Assembly: GCA_964607755.1 (NCBI GenBank) | Contig: CAZSMC010000019.1 | Span: 1 to 64,000 of the forward strand | Source: CAZSMC01 sp964607755 | GTDB taxonomy: Bacteria > Zhuqueibacterota > Zhuqueibacteria > Residuimicrobiales > Krinioviventaceae | Reading direction: 5' to 3' | Length of the DNA stretch: 64,000 nucleotides | Made by a program: the position numbers and the translations under genes | In this document: positions 40,662 to 50,940 of the stretch, piece by piece | Numbering within the stretch: the stretch's first letter is position 1 | Layout of the letters: every line of letters starts with the position of its first letter | Notes under the pieces: generated by a model | The model's database searches: none | Told to the model about the DNA's origin: nothing | What the model saw: the letters and a program-made list of their open reading frames with translations, nothing else

Positions 40662-43151
40662 ATGAAAAATAATTTTTCCAGTCGAGTACAAATGGTTATC
40701 CAGTTCGCCCGCGATGAGGCTTTGCGACTCGGACACGATTATATCGGGACAGAACATCTGCTCCTGGGACTCATCCGGGAAGGCGAAGGAGTAGCTATAG
40801 AGATATTACGTTCTTTGGGATGCGACTTGGAAGAAATAAGACAGGCCATCGAAGATGCAGGTCGGGTGTCGAATGACACTATGACCATCGGCAATATACC
40901 ATTCACTAAACGGGCAGAAAAAATATTAAAAAGTGCTTATGTTGAAGCGGAGCGACACAAATCAGATATAATCGGAACGGAACATCTTTTGCTCGCTCTT
41001 GTTAAAGAGCGTGAGGGCCTGGCTGCTCAAATCTTAAATAGTTTCGATGTAACTTATAATGCAATATCTGCGGAGTTGGGACGTATTATGGATAATGCAT
41101 CACATCCTAGCGGGACGCCCACAGAAGCAGCACAGGGAAAGTCCCAGACACCGGCACTTGACCATTTCGGTCGAGATTTAACAAAGCTGGCTAAAGAAAA
41201 CAAACTCGATCCTATCATAGGCCGGGATAACGAAATACAACGCGTGGCACAAATTCTTAGCCGCCGTAAAAAGAACAATCCAGTATTAATTGGCGAGCCA
41301 GGTGTGGGTAAAACAGCGATTGCCGAAGGATTGGCACTTCGCATTGTCGAGAAAAAAGTACCCCGGATTCTGCATGACAAACGTCTGGTTACCCTGGATT
41401 TAGGCGCTATTGTTGCCGGTACAAAATACCGGGGACAATTCGAGGAGCGCATGAAAGCGATTATGAATGAGCTGGATAAAGTACCCAATATCATTCTATT
41501 TATCGATGAATTGCATACTATTGTTGGCGCCGGGGGTGCATCCGGTTCGCTGGATGCTTCAAATATGTTCAAACCAGCACTGGCCCGGGGTGAACTGCAA
41601 TGTATAGGCGCTACAACCCTGGATGAATACCGCCAATATATTGAAAAAGACGGGGCGCTGGAACGCCGATTCCAAAAGGTGATGGTAGATCCTCCTTCAC
41701 TTGAAGAGACAGACGCCATTGTTAAAGGACTTCAGGTCAGATACGAAAAACACCATCGTGTTCATTATACACCGGATGCGATCAACGAGATTATCAATCT
41801 GTCGGAGCGGTACATAACTGACCGCTATCAACCGGATAAAGCAATCGATGTGCTTGATGAAACCGGTGCCAGGGTTCATCTGAACAATCTGGTGGTACCA
41901 AAAGAATTTGCCGAGATTGAAGAAAAGATAAAACAAGTTCAATTTGAGAAAGACTCGGTTGTTCGTTCGCAAAATTTCGAAAAAGCTGCTATTTTGCGCG
42001 ATCGTGAAAAATCACTGAACATCGAGCTCGACAATGCGCGCGCGCGATGGAACGAAGAGCAGGACGAGCATTACGCCACAGCCACAGCAGAAGATGTGGC
42101 AGAAGTGGTATCGATGATGACCAAAATTCCGGTAACTCGCGTCGCTCAATCTGAATCTCAGAAACTGCTTAAAATGTCAGCGGAATTAAAGAACCGCGTT
42201 ATCGGCCAGGATCCGGTGATCGATATGCTCAGTCGTGCCATTCAAAGGACACGGGCCGGCCTCAAAGACCCCAACCGACCGATTGGATCCTTTATCTTTC
42301 TTGGCCCTACAGGCGTGGGTAAGACATATCTGGCAAAAGAATTGGCAAAGTATCTGTTTAATGATACAGATGCGTTGATTCGCATCGATATGTCCGAATA
42401 TATGGAAAAATTTTCCGTATCACGTCTTACAGGTGCTCCCCCGGGCTATGTCGGCTATGAAGAAGGCGGTCAATTAACGGAACGGGTGCGCAGTCACCCC
42501 TACTCGGTAGTTTTGTTCGATGAAATCGAAAAAGCTCATCCGGACCTGTACAACATCTTGCTGCAAATCCTTGATGAAGGTCATATCACAGATGGCCTTG
42601 GCAGAAAAATTGATTTCAAAAACACAGTACTAATCATGACAAGTAACATTGGCGCCAGAGAAGTGCGAAAAAGCAGTAACATTGGTTTTGCCAAGCAGGA
42701 TGACCAGTCTACATACGAGTCTATGCGGGACCGGATTCTTGAACAAGTGCGCAACACATTCAATCCCGAGTTTCTCAACCGTCTTGATGAGCAAGTGGTT
42801 TTCCGCCAGTTATCTCGTGAAGATATGGTAAAAATAGTTGACATTGTGATCAAGGAGATGCTCAACAAAGTTGCCAGTCAGGAAATAGAGCTCGAGCTCA
42901 CCCGCGGTGCCAAGGAGTTTATCGCAGACCGTGGATTTGACCCGATTTATGGCGCTCGACCGCTAAAACGCATGGTTCAAAAATATATTGAAGATCCGTT
43001 AGCCGAAGAGCTGCTCAAAGGCAAATTCTCGGACGGCAGCCGGATTCGTGTTCAGCGTAAAGGCGATGAACTTGGTTTCCGTGAAATGAAATCAACGAAG
43101 AAAAATAATCAATCTAAAAAAACCAAGCAAGAGATAGAAAGCGAAAATTAA
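40662..43151 (+). CDS. clpC: ATP-dependent Clp protease ATPase subunit ClpC
   Basis: AAA+ unfoldase that feeds proteins to ClpP. Two Clp_N repeats (about 1-140: HDYIGTEHLLLGLIREGEGVA and SDIIGTEHLLLALVKEREGLA), a first AAA domain with GEPGVGKTAIAEGLA, a middle domain containing a UVR-type segment (EKIKQVQFEKDSVVRSQNFEKAAILRDRE), and a second AAA domain with GPTGVGKTYLAKELA and a Clp_D2 C-terminus. The UVR segment identifies ClpC rather than ClpA or ClpB. I choose the ATG preceded by AAGAGG; a GTG three codons earlier overlaps that site. clpP is not in the window. A terminator lies just after it. Confidence 0.95.
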   Translation: MKNNFSSRVQMVIQFARDEALRLGHDYIGTEHLLLGLIREGEGVAIEILRSLGCDLEEIRQAIEDAGRVSNDTMTIGNIPFTKRAEKILKSAYVEAERHKSDIIGTEHLLLALVKEREGLAAQILNSFDVTYNAISAELGRIMDNASHPSGTPTEAAQGKSQTPALDHFGRDLTKLAKENKLDPIIGRDNEIQRVAQILSRRKKNNPVLIGEPGVGKTAIAEGLALRIVEKKVPRILHDKRLVTLDLGAIVAGTKYRGQFEERMKAIMNELDKVPNIILFIDELHTIVGAGGASGSLDASNMFKPALARGELQCIGATTLDEYRQYIEKDGALERRFQKVMVDPPSLEETDAIVKGLQVRYEKHHRVHYTPDAINEIINLSERYITDRYQPDKAIDVLDETGARVHLNNLVVPKEFAEIEEKIKQVQFEKDSVVRSQNFEKAAILRDREKSLNIELDNARARWNEEQDEHYATATAEDVAEVVSMMTKIPVTRVAQSESQKLLKMSAELKNRVIGQDPVIDMLSRAIQRTRAGLKDPNRPIGSFIFLGPTGVGKTYLAKELAKYLFNDTDALIRIDMSEYMEKFSVSRLTGAPPGYVGYEEGGQLTERVRSHPYSVVLFDEIEKAHPDLYNILLQILDEGHITDGLGRKIDFKNTVLIMTSNIGAREVRKSSNIGFAKQDDQSTYESMRDRILEQVRNTFNPEFLNRLDEQVVFRQLSREDMVKIVDIVIKEMLNKVASQEIELELTRGAKEFIADRGFDPIYGARPLKRMVQKYIEDPLAEELLKGKFSDGSRIRVQRKGDELGFREMKSTKKNNQSKKTKQEIESEN

Positions 43152-43158
43152 GCTTGAT

Positions 43159-43186
43159 GCCCGGGCCAAACGGTTCGGGCTTTTTT
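43159..43186 (+). terminator. rho-independent terminator of clpC
   Basis: GCCCGGGCC, loop AAAC, GGTTCGGGC form a 9-bp stem with two G-U pairs, followed by TTTTTT. The T-run overlaps the stop codon of the convergent lipoprotein gene. Confidence 0.88.
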
Positions 43187-44906
43187 ATTCACTGCCGGAA
43201 GGCAGAATAATATTGTTCCCCTCATTCGGCCATTGAGCCCGAATCTTTATCGTATCCGGATAAACGAAATACCGCTCAGCCGGTTGAAACAGAAAAGCCT
43301 CTCCCCAGCTATAACGGCCATTCTCATCACGATCGCGATATCCTCGAATCCGGTACTCACCAGGTAACAAATCACGGAACCGGTATGTACCGGCTGATTC
43401 CAACCACAACTTTTTTTCTCTCGATTCTTTATCATCTAACAATTCAGCTTTTAAAAAAATGGGGCCGGTCGCGTTAGTATCCGGATCGATGACTGTCCCG
43501 CCTATTTCCGAAAGTGTGTCAGGATCCATTGTGATGAAATATTTTTTAAAAAGTGTATCTGCAAGAGCATTTCCGGCAATGTCGAATACCGAATCAACCG
43601 GAAGAGCGATTTCATAATACGTTTCCGGCTTGAACGCTTCAGACGGAGTAAAAAGGCACTTTGTCAGATTCGGCCAGGCCACGGTTCCGGGAATGGTATT
43701 GCCCAGCGTATCCGCCACCATAAAATGCCGGTTTACAGTTTCCTGATTCATGGCTTTTGTAAAATAAATGCGGAATTTACTCTGCAGCGGCACGAGCGTC
43801 GAGCTGTCATGAGGCTGCATGGCAAGATAGCGAGGCCTGGTAGTATCCGGCACACCACTACCGGTAAAAGTCGCGAGGCCGGAATCAGCCGGTATGGAAA
43901 GAAAGTTTGCATCCATAGCGCGTTGAACACAAAGATTATAGGACATTTCAGCAGTCTGGGCCACCGTAGCCAGGTGCACCAGAGCTAAATTTCTGAAATC
44001 GAGCGCTGCATCCAGGACAGGCAGGGAGTCACCTGTTTCAGAAACAATTGTAAAGTTGTCCGGATTCTCCAATGCGGTGGTATCCATCGGTTCAGAAAAA
44101 CGCACATTCACATGGCGCTGATCCGGAGCAACAACATCCACGAGTACAGGCGGAGTCGTGTCCCGTCTGGCTATACGAAAGGTCATGCCACTTTTCTGAC
44201 GTTGTAACGAATCCAGACGCACATCTGAGAACGCAACGCCGAGCTGATCAAATTCCGCGTTGTACAGCGTATTCATATCCCGGTCCTGCACCGCAAACAA
44301 ACGATACAATCCGAACGCCATGTGAGTGAAAGAGAACGCACCAGTTTCCCCGCATTGAGTTATGTATATCGGTGACTCTCTGGCGGGATTTGGAGACGAA
44401 TGAACATCAAGATCGTAAGCCCACATTTGCGTGCCGCTGATTTCGCCATTGCCAAAGACATGTCCGTTTATCTCGCCTCGATCCAGTTGCGGGCCTGTGG
44501 AAAAAGCAAGAGTATATGATTCTTTCATCATATTATTCCGGCGGTCGCGGGTTCCGGCGCCAATTGTGATCACATAGGTGCGGTCGTCCAGCAGCGAGTC
44601 GCTAAATTCGATGGTCAGTTTTCTATCCCTTTTCCACCTGTACTTTACATTTTCACCGGGAAACGGCGTAATGAACAATGAGCTCTCACATGTTGATGGT
44701 TTAACCGGTTCGCTAAAAACGATCTTTACATCAATATCACGAGAAATGTTTGTGGTATCCGCTGGCGGAAAGGTCTCTACCACAAAAGGAGCGGTTTCAT
44801 CGACCGGGCCGCCTGGCGGCGGTGCCTGGGATGCACAATAAGCAAGTATAACTGCTACTCCCCCACAGAGTCCCATAAGGATCTTTTTTATATTTTTAAC
44901 GACCAT
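43185..44906 (-). CDS. Ig-like (Big_5) domain lipoprotein
   Basis: Secreted or outer-membrane lipoprotein of about 573 residues. Signal region MVVKNIKKILMGLCGGVAVILAYC with a likely lipidated Cys near 24; the residue before Cys is Tyr, which is atypical. It then has a Pro/Gly-rich linker (ASQAPPPGGPVDETAPFVV), and three beta-rich Ig-like stretches: DTTNISRDIDVKIVFSEPVK, NVRFSEPMDTTALENPDNFTIV, and FRIYFTKAMNQETVNRHF, matching the Big_5/SbsA-type Ig fold. A C-terminal part resembles a carboxypeptidase-regulatory-like domain (YRFRDLLPGEYRIRGYRDRDENG). Such proteins are common in FCB bacteria; function is unknown. I use the internal ATG because the frame's first Met precedes an unlikely LFYR stretch. 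Confidence 0.8.
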   Translation of the reverse strand: MVVKNIKKILMGLCGGVAVILAYCASQAPPPGGPVDETAPFVVETFPPADTTNISRDIDVKIVFSEPVKPSTCESSLFITPFPGENVKYRWKRDRKLTIEFSDSLLDDRTYVITIGAGTRDRRNNMMKESYTLAFSTGPQLDRGEINGHVFGNGEISGTQMWAYDLDVHSSPNPARESPIYITQCGETGAFSFTHMAFGLYRLFAVQDRDMNTLYNAEFDQLGVAFSDVRLDSLQRQKSGMTFRIARRDTTPPVLVDVVAPDQRHVNVRFSEPMDTTALENPDNFTIVSETGDSLPVLDAALDFRNLALVHLATVAQTAEMSYNLCVQRAMDANFLSIPADSGLATFTGSGVPDTTRPRYLAMQPHDSSTLVPLQSKFRIYFTKAMNQETVNRHFMVADTLGNTIPGTVAWPNLTKCLFTPSEAFKPETYYEIALPVDSVFDIAGNALADTLFKKYFITMDPDTLSEIGGTVIDPDTNATGPIFLKAELLDDKESREKKLWLESAGTYRFRDLLPGEYRIRGYRDRDENGRYSWGEAFLFQPAERYFVYPDTIKIRAQWPNEGNNIILPSGSE

Positions 44907-45075
44907 TCTATAAAATAGAAATTTATGCGGCAATTTTCAATTTATTTTCATTGATCACAATAATAGTTAAATCAAAATGTGAATTAAAGGCTGGAGGAAA
45001 CTTTTCAAAAACGACTAAAATAGATGTAAATATCTGCTCAATCATTACATAATCGATTGTTCCGGTTTTGAAGGA

Positions 45076-46161
45076 TTATTTGATTTTCATCCCGAGGCAA
45101 TCGTGGTAGATGTCTTCCAACTTTTGCAATACCGTCTGAGCCATGACATTTTCTTTAACCCAATGGTAATTATACAAACTTTGTTCTTTTCTGAGGTTTT
45201 TATCCCTATGTAGCAGAGCAAGATATTCCGCACACTTTGCAGGGGATACCGGCTCACACAAAAATCCCATAGCGCCGTGTTCAAAAAAATCTTTTACTCC
45301 GCCCACCGCTGCTGTAATAACCGGCAAGCCAAAACTCATGGCTTCCAAAAGTGACGTTGGCATGCCTTCGCCATATTCTGTGGGAAACAAATAGACATCA
45401 GCTTGTTGAAAAACCGGACGCCGTTCTTCATTCTTCACAAAACCGAGGAATTCAGCAGGACATCCAATAGACCGGGCATACGTTCTGGCTTTTTCAAGTT
45501 CCTTGCCGGTTCCGGCTACCGAGAGGTGAACATTCTCATCATATTGGTCAAAGAAAAGCTTTACAGCATCCAAAGAGGTGTAAATGCCTTTTTCTGATTC
45601 AATCCGTGCCAAAAAAAGAATATTAAAATGATCCGCATCAATGCGATTTTGAATATCCTTTTCATTGAAATCAGCTACCAGTTCATCATCGACCAGAGTA
45701 GATAAAAGGTAAATGCTTTTTTGATAACCCCAGGACCGAAGCTCATTTTTAAAGCCATTTGCTAAAACAATAAAAGCATCCGTCCTAAAAAACAGCTTTG
45801 GATACAAATTAGGAAAGAATTTCTGAAGAAACTTCACAAAATGCCAATTCCATCCATGGATAAAAACGAGACATGTTTTCCCGGCTCTTTTCCCGAGCCA
45901 TAAAAACATTGCATCTCTGATAAAAGACTTGAAGCGCATCGATGTGTTGATGTGCACCAGGTCATAATGAGCAACTTTTTTTTGGAATGCAAGATAATCG
46001 GCAATAAACCGTTTCAGATAAGAAAAAAAGCCAGACTCGCCAGTACGCTTGCCGGTGATGAGATAATCAACAGGTACGCGGAAATTGTTCTTCAGAATAT
46101 TATAGTAATTACCAATTCCCCCAATATTGGTAATATCCATAGTTAATAAGAGTACTCTCAT
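45076..46161 (-). CDS. glycosyltransferase family 4
   Basis: GT-B retaining glycosyltransferase, last gene of the exopolysaccharide locus in the direction of transcription. N-terminal acceptor half: LLLTMDITNIGGIGNYYNILKNNF. C-terminal donor half: ILFLARIESEKGIYTSLDAV, LSVAGTGKELEKA, FLGFVKNEERR, and the GT4 E-x7-E motif in YGEGMPTSLLEAMSFGLPVITAAVGGVKDFFEHG. The sugar it transfers cannot be read from sequence. It starts 13 bases after the propeller/FN3 gene ends, so the two are probably co-transcribed. Confidence 0.9.
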   Translation of the reverse strand: MRVLLLTMDITNIGGIGNYYNILKNNFRVPVDYLITGKRTGESGFFSYLKRFIADYLAFQKKVAHYDLVHINTSMRFKSFIRDAMFLWLGKRAGKTCLVFIHGWNWHFVKFLQKFFPNLYPKLFFRTDAFIVLANGFKNELRSWGYQKSIYLLSTLVDDELVADFNEKDIQNRIDADHFNILFLARIESEKGIYTSLDAVKLFFDQYDENVHLSVAGTGKELEKARTYARSIGCPAEFLGFVKNEERRPVFQQADVYLFPTEYGEGMPTSLLEAMSFGLPVITAAVGGVKDFFEHGAMGFLCEPVSPAKCAEYLALLHRDKNLRKEQSLYNYHWVKENVMAQTVLQKLEDIYHDCLGMKIK

Positions 46162-46174
46162 TCCACTCTTTTTT

Positions 46175-48739
46175 TTATTCCGTAGCCCTCAATCCTGTTG
46201 GAGGATGCGGAGAAATTAGATCGAATATTGAATTGGCTTCGATGTTAATGTTATCAAAACAAACGGCATCGTTGTAGGAACCAAACCCTACCTGACCGAT
46301 AACATTAATATTGACAGACCACTCTGTAACCAGTTTTCGATTTATAGCAAGCCAGAGTTGGCCGTCAGAGTATGCCAGATCTATTTGCTGATAACTATCC
46401 AGATTGATAGTCGTTGGATATTCTTCAAAAATGACCCGTTGCCCGTTTTCTATACGTTGAAAAGTGACATCATAGGGATGAAACTGGACATAACAATAGT
46501 TTTGTGCGTCCTGATAAGCAAAGATGATGGCATAATCCGCATGATCGTTAGATAACACATCCTCGGTTGAGCGCGCTTCACAACGGATATGGAAGTTCTG
46601 CTCAAAGAAATCATTAGAGCTGACAAGTGCATATTCACCGAGCATTTTTCCGCCGGGACTTTCATAATCAGTGGTGTTCAAGTACAAAGCTGAATCATCG
46701 TCATCACTGGCAATTTCCCAACGTGAAGCTGTGCGCAACTGATAGCGGTCAATTGTTGCCATTTCAAAATCATCAAAATAGTCAGCTAACAACCGGAATC
46801 TTGGTGATAACAATTGTTCCGCCATGTTATTCTGCTCCGACGCATCACGAATATTGCGGGCTATCACATAGTATGACAAACCCAAATCCAGGGCATCGGT
46901 TTCCAGGACCACTGTTTTATTATCAGAAGAAAGCGTGGCAGAATAAACCTGCCCGTTATTTAATTGATAATTGTCTGCGAGTTGTGCAGAGGAATATTCA
47001 AGCGGTTCGGAGAACTGCAATCGGACAGACGATCTGGTCCGCACAGACACATCTGATATCTGTGGAAACATGTTATCCTTTGCTGCAGCAAAAGTCCCGC
47101 TGGCTGCGCTTTCTGAAACCAGGCCTGCGTCATCTACAGAATAGATCTCGTAGAAATATGCCAGACCTTCCTGAATATTGGCATCTTTATACTGAGTATC
47201 ATAAACATCGGCGATTTTCTGATTGTCACGATAAACATGATAATACACCGCCACATCTCCGTCAGAAGCCGGGGCCGGGGCATCCCATTGCAGTTGAATT
47301 GAAGAGCTTGTTGCTGACGAATATGAGAGATTCGTAGGCGGGTTAGGTGGTGTGTCATCTGAGGTTGAGCCTCCGCCTCCGCCATTATCTTCATCACGTG
47401 GTTCAATAGAAAACATATAAATATCGCCAATACCAGTATTATATGTACTGCGATAAATAATTCTTGTACCTTGACGATTAACCATAGCATCAGGTTGATA
47501 ATACTTGTGACTTTTTTCAACTTTATGAGAACGAGTATGGACAAAACGGCGTACTTTTTGTGAACCGTCTGTAGGGACTTCAATAATTTCTCCCCAAAAA
47601 GGTGACCATAATACGTTGGGATTATCGGAGCGATACTCATACGAAACGTAAATATACTTTCCACTTGTTACGGAATTACACGCTGTCATAACAATTTGAG
47701 CCCATTTTGGAATATCTTTTAACAAGCGAACATGGCCATCCGATAAACGGATTGAAACAATATCTCCTGGAGAAGCGCCAGCAGACTGAAAAGGTTCCGG
47801 ATAGTCAAACGGGACCACAGTATATACCACCTCGTCTCCAAAAGCATCGACGCCTGTTTCCCAATGAATAATACTCGGATGTAATTGTCTGATAAATTTC
47901 CAGTTTTTATCATATAATTCAATACCGGCATATCGTTTATTCAACCCGGGATTGGTTCCCCATGACACTATGACATACTTGCCACTTGGTGAGACGGCGG
48001 CATAATCCACACCAACATTGCCTCCTTTAGAACCCAGGCTACCTAAATCAAAGTTCGATGGCGGATACTTGATATCATCAATCAAATCGTAGACAAACAA
48101 TTCTTTGCCATCACCATCAATACACCAGTAACGTCCATTATTAGAAATATCGCCTTCCCCGCCAGCGGGTCCAATCGCCCCATACTCTGAAAAAGTACGA
48201 ATGACCTGAGGATTTTCCATATCCCGAAAGTCGTAAAGAACGACCTTGTTACCTTCATATTTATAAAAATGGTATTTTGGATCAAATTGAATATACTCGC
48301 CATTCTTTTTATAGCGATCAGCCAATGCCCATCGAATCCAGTAAGGACCTAATTCCGAACCATATAAACCAAGATATTTAACTCTCTCTCCAGTTTGCCC
48401 ATCATACAAATAGGTCCCAATAAGATTACGTCCATCTATGATGTCATTTTGGGCGGCTATGAAAAAAGATCCATCTTTATTAAAATAGCAAATCTCACTG
48501 TTGGCAAAATATCCACCTAATACGAACTCACCAAATCGTGCACAATCTGTTACTCGATGAATCTTTGTCCCAAAAGCCGGATCAAAATATGTACTTCCCG
48601 CACCGGATGGCGGATTAAAAGTATGCAAATTTGGGGGGATAATTATCTCATCACTGATTATTCCACTTGCCTGAACATTTATAAAACCAGTTAAAACAAA
48701 AAGGTTAATTATAAAATAAAGAATTTTCATCAACTTCAT
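46175..48739 (-). CDS. secreted propeller / FN3 protein, apparently truncated at its C-terminus
   Basis: A signal peptide covers about residues 1-24 (LTGFINVQAS). The next 400 residues are WD40/TolB-like repeats suggesting a beta-propeller. A Gly-rich linker (DEDNGGGGG) precedes one fibronectin type III domain (PPNPPTNLSYSSATSSSIQLQWDAP). Then come an Ig-like domain (VSVRTRSSVRLQFSEPLEYSSAQ) and a concanavalin-like region (YFDDFEMATIDRY...). It ends in HPPTGLRATE, the opening of another FN3 domain, and there stops, so the natural end, where a T9SS tail would be expected, is missing. GGAGAG precedes the chosen ATG; a Met seven codons earlier lacks it. I see no enzymatic motif. It may bind or organise the exopolysaccharide made by this locus. 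Confidence 0.7.
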   Translation of the reverse strand: MKLMKILYFIINLFVLTGFINVQASGIISDEIIIPPNLHTFNPPSGAGSTYFDPAFGTKIHRVTDCARFGEFVLGGYFANSEICYFNKDGSFFIAAQNDIIDGRNLIGTYLYDGQTGERVKYLGLYGSELGPYWIRWALADRYKKNGEYIQFDPKYHFYKYEGNKVVLYDFRDMENPQVIRTFSEYGAIGPAGGEGDISNNGRYWCIDGDGKELFVYDLIDDIKYPPSNFDLGSLGSKGGNVGVDYAAVSPSGKYVIVSWGTNPGLNKRYAGIELYDKNWKFIRQLHPSIIHWETGVDAFGDEVVYTVVPFDYPEPFQSAGASPGDIVSIRLSDGHVRLLKDIPKWAQIVMTACNSVTSGKYIYVSYEYRSDNPNVLWSPFWGEIIEVPTDGSQKVRRFVHTRSHKVEKSHKYYQPDAMVNRQGTRIIYRSTYNTGIGDIYMFSIEPRDEDNGGGGGSTSDDTPPNPPTNLSYSSATSSSIQLQWDAPAPASDGDVAVYYHVYRDNQKIADVYDTQYKDANIQEGLAYFYEIYSVDDAGLVSESAASGTFAAAKDNMFPQISDVSVRTRSSVRLQFSEPLEYSSAQLADNYQLNNGQVYSATLSSDNKTVVLETDALDLGLSYYVIARNIRDASEQNNMAEQLLSPRFRLLADYFDDFEMATIDRYQLRTASRWEIASDDDDSALYLNTTDYESPGGKMLGEYALVSSNDFFEQNFHIRCEARSTEDVLSNDHADYAIIFAYQDAQNYCYVQFHPYDVTFQRIENGQRVIFEEYPTTINLDSYQQIDLAYSDGQLWLAINRKLVTEWSVNINVIGQVGFGSYNDAVCFDNINIEANSIFDLISPHPPTGLRATE

Positions 48740-48982
48740 TTCGCTCTCTCCAAACTTCATTACAACAATTATGGTATGACAATTTAATAGCTTATCCGCA
48801 TCGGCGCAAAAAAGTTTAAAATAGGTATCAATTACCTTGCACCTTCTGAAACAATGCTTAATGATTAATATAACAATTACCGTGCCACTAACTTTGATTC
48901 ACGTGCTCTAATAAAACTAATAATATCCTCTTTTGCGGTGGCGAAAATTCAGAGTGAAAAAAATCTTTAAAAAACAACCAAT

Positions 48983-49774
48983 TTAGTTCTTTGGTAAAAA
49001 GTACCGTTTTAAACTCGCCTTTAACATAAATTTTAAAAAAAGAATATTGGTGAATAAATACCGTTTCCACATGCGTCGCGGTTCCTGCAGCAACCGATAG
49101 AACCACTCCAAACCGGATTTTTGCATCCATCGAGGAGCGCGTTTGGTTACGCCTCCCAGGATATCGAAACTGCCGCCCACGCCGTGTATCACGCCCACAT
49201 CGAGATTGTGTTTGTGACGTTTGACCCATTGCTCTTTCATGGGGGTTCCCATTCCAATAAGCAAGATATCCGGTTTCACCTTGTTGATCTCCCGGACAGC
49301 TACCTCCTCATCTTGAATGGTATCGAAATAGCCATTTCTATACCCGGCAATGTTAACCGACGGATACAATTGATGCAGACGATCCACTGCTGTCCTGATG
49401 ACGGTCTCTTTAGCTCCCAGAAGATAAATAGTATATCCTCTTTTATCAGATAATTCAATTAATCTTTCCATAACATCTGTTCCGTTCACCCTGCCCGGTA
49501 ACGGCTGGCCAAGTATTTTTGAAGCCCATACGACCGGAACACCGTCTGCACCGATAATGTCAGCTTCGCTGATAATGCTCTTTAGCTCTCTATCGGAACG
49601 GGATTTCACTACTTTGGCCGCATTGACCACAATCAAATGACATCTTTTTTGTTGTTTGATCGAAGCTTCCATAATATCAATGCACTGATCCAATGTCATC
49701 TGATCCACAGGGCAACCGAACACATTTGAACGTTTAAAAACAGAGTTTTTAACGGGCACCGTGTCCTCATTCAT
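48983..49774 (-). CDS. WecG/TagA/CpsF-family glycosyltransferase
   Basis: GT26 enzyme that adds a sugar (ManNAcA, ManNAc or similar) to a polyprenyl-linked intermediate. Motifs: CHLIVVNAAKVVKS with the catalytic Asn/Asp region (ISEADIIGADGVPVVWASKILGQPLPGRVNGTDVM), YTIYLLGAKETV, VKPDILLIGMGTPMKEQWVKRH, GVGGSFDILGGVTKRAPRWMQKSGLEWFYRLLQEPRRMWKRYLFTN, all typical. The hydrophobic C-terminal patch after KRYL is where the family contacts the membrane. It starts eight bases before the upstream GT4 gene ends, so it is coupled to it. Confidence 0.93.
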   Translation of the reverse strand: MNEDTVPVKNSVFKRSNVFGCPVDQMTLDQCIDIMEASIKQQKRCHLIVVNAAKVVKSRSDRELKSIISEADIIGADGVPVVWASKILGQPLPGRVNGTDVMERLIELSDKRGYTIYLLGAKETVIRTAVDRLHQLYPSVNIAGYRNGYFDTIQDEEVAVREINKVKPDILLIGMGTPMKEQWVKRHKHNLDVGVIHGVGGSFDILGGVTKRAPRWMQKSGLEWFYRLLQEPRRMWKRYLFTNILFLKFMLKASLKRYFLPKN

Positions 49775-50927
49775 AATCTAGATACCTCTTCCTAATCATT
49801 GCCCATGCACGGAAATAGAGTGCTTCAAATGCACGCGTCATGGAACGTTGAGAATATTTATTTTTTGCCACTTTTAATGCTTTTTTTGAAAAATGCGTGC
49901 AAAGCTTTTTGTCGTTATAAAGCTGAATGATAGCGTTGCTCATTTGTGCAGCATTTTGTGGCGGGACAAGGAATCCATTTTCGCCATGCCGAATGAGTTC
50001 GCGATTACCACCGACATCGGTTGCTACAACCGGTTTTCCGCACGCCATTGCTTCTAATAAAAAATTGGAACAACCTTCAACCTTGTTGGACGTGAGGATA
50101 ACAACATCCATTGCATTGAGGAAATCGGCGATGTTATTTTGCCGCCCGGTGAAAATGACGTTCACACCGGAAGAAGCAGCCAATCTTTTCATTTCAGCAA
50201 GCATAGGTCCATCGCCTACAAACATAAAGCGACACAGATTTATTTGCCCGGTCACAGTTTTTGCCACCTGCATAAAAGTGAACGGATCTTTATGCGTTTC
50301 GGCCCTGGCAATCATGCCAACGCAAAAAGCATTTTTTTGGATATTGAATCGTTGGCGGATTATCCGGGCTGGCGTTTTAATTTGCAGCCGGTCAGGATCA
50401 ATGCCATTATAAATGACCTTTAACCTGTCCGCTCGCACACCCCGGGAAATTGAAAATCTGCGTCCGGCCTCACTATTAGCAACCACAAAATCAGCTCGTC
50501 GTATGGCATATTTCTCAAACCACAAATGCAAGCGTGCTCCAACAGAAGAAAACAGCAACCGTGCGGTGCGTTCCGTTACAATCAGATAAGGCACGTTCGT
50601 CAGCGTTCCTAAAACAATACCATAGAATCTGGCAGATACATTATAAGCCTGGAGAATATCAAAATGTTTCGTTTGTAAAAGGCGGTATAACGATCGAATC
50701 CACCTGACATCGAACGCGTTTTTTTTATCCAGAAAAACAACGTGAATGCCGGGAACAGCGCAAAATTCGTCATCCAGATCATAGCCGCGGTAAAAAACAG
50801 CGACCGTTATTTGAAAACGTGATTGATCGATTCCCTTTACCAGCGACAGGAGCTGCAATTCAGCACCCCCGGTTCGAAAAGACGGAATCAGATACAAAAT
50901 TTTAATTCTCTGGCTTTTGGATTTCAT
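49767..50927 (-). CDS. glycosyltransferase family 4
   Basis: GT-B enzyme of the exopolysaccharide locus. N-terminal glycine loop ILYLIPSFRTGGAELQLLSLVKG, donor-domain VIYNGIDPDRLQIKTPARI, ICRFMFVGDGPMLAEMKRLA-like segment, and the E-x7-E motif within KVEGCSNFLLEAMACGKPVVATDVGGNRELIRHGENGFLV. I use the ATG giving MKSKSQRIKILYL; the longer frame runs back through the sulfatase-like gene and starts with unlikely basic residues. It starts 13 bases after the sulfatase-like stop codon and overlaps the WecG/TagA gene by eight. Confidence 0.9.
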   Translation of the reverse strand: MKSKSQRIKILYLIPSFRTGGAELQLLSLVKGIDQSRFQITVAVFYRGYDLDDEFCAVPGIHVVFLDKKNAFDVRWIRSLYRLLQTKHFDILQAYNVSARFYGIVLGTLTNVPYLIVTERTARLLFSSVGARLHLWFEKYAIRRADFVVANSEAGRRFSISRGVRADRLKVIYNGIDPDRLQIKTPARIIRQRFNIQKNAFCVGMIARAETHKDPFTFMQVAKTVTGQINLCRFMFVGDGPMLAEMKRLAASSGVNVIFTGRQNNIADFLNAMDVVILTSNKVEGCSNFLLEAMACGKPVVATDVGGNRELIRHGENGFLVPPQNAAQMSNAIIQLYNDKKLCTHFSKKALKVAKNKYSQRSMTRAFEALYFRAWAMIRKRYLDYE

Positions 50928-50940
50928 TTTCGTAATAACA

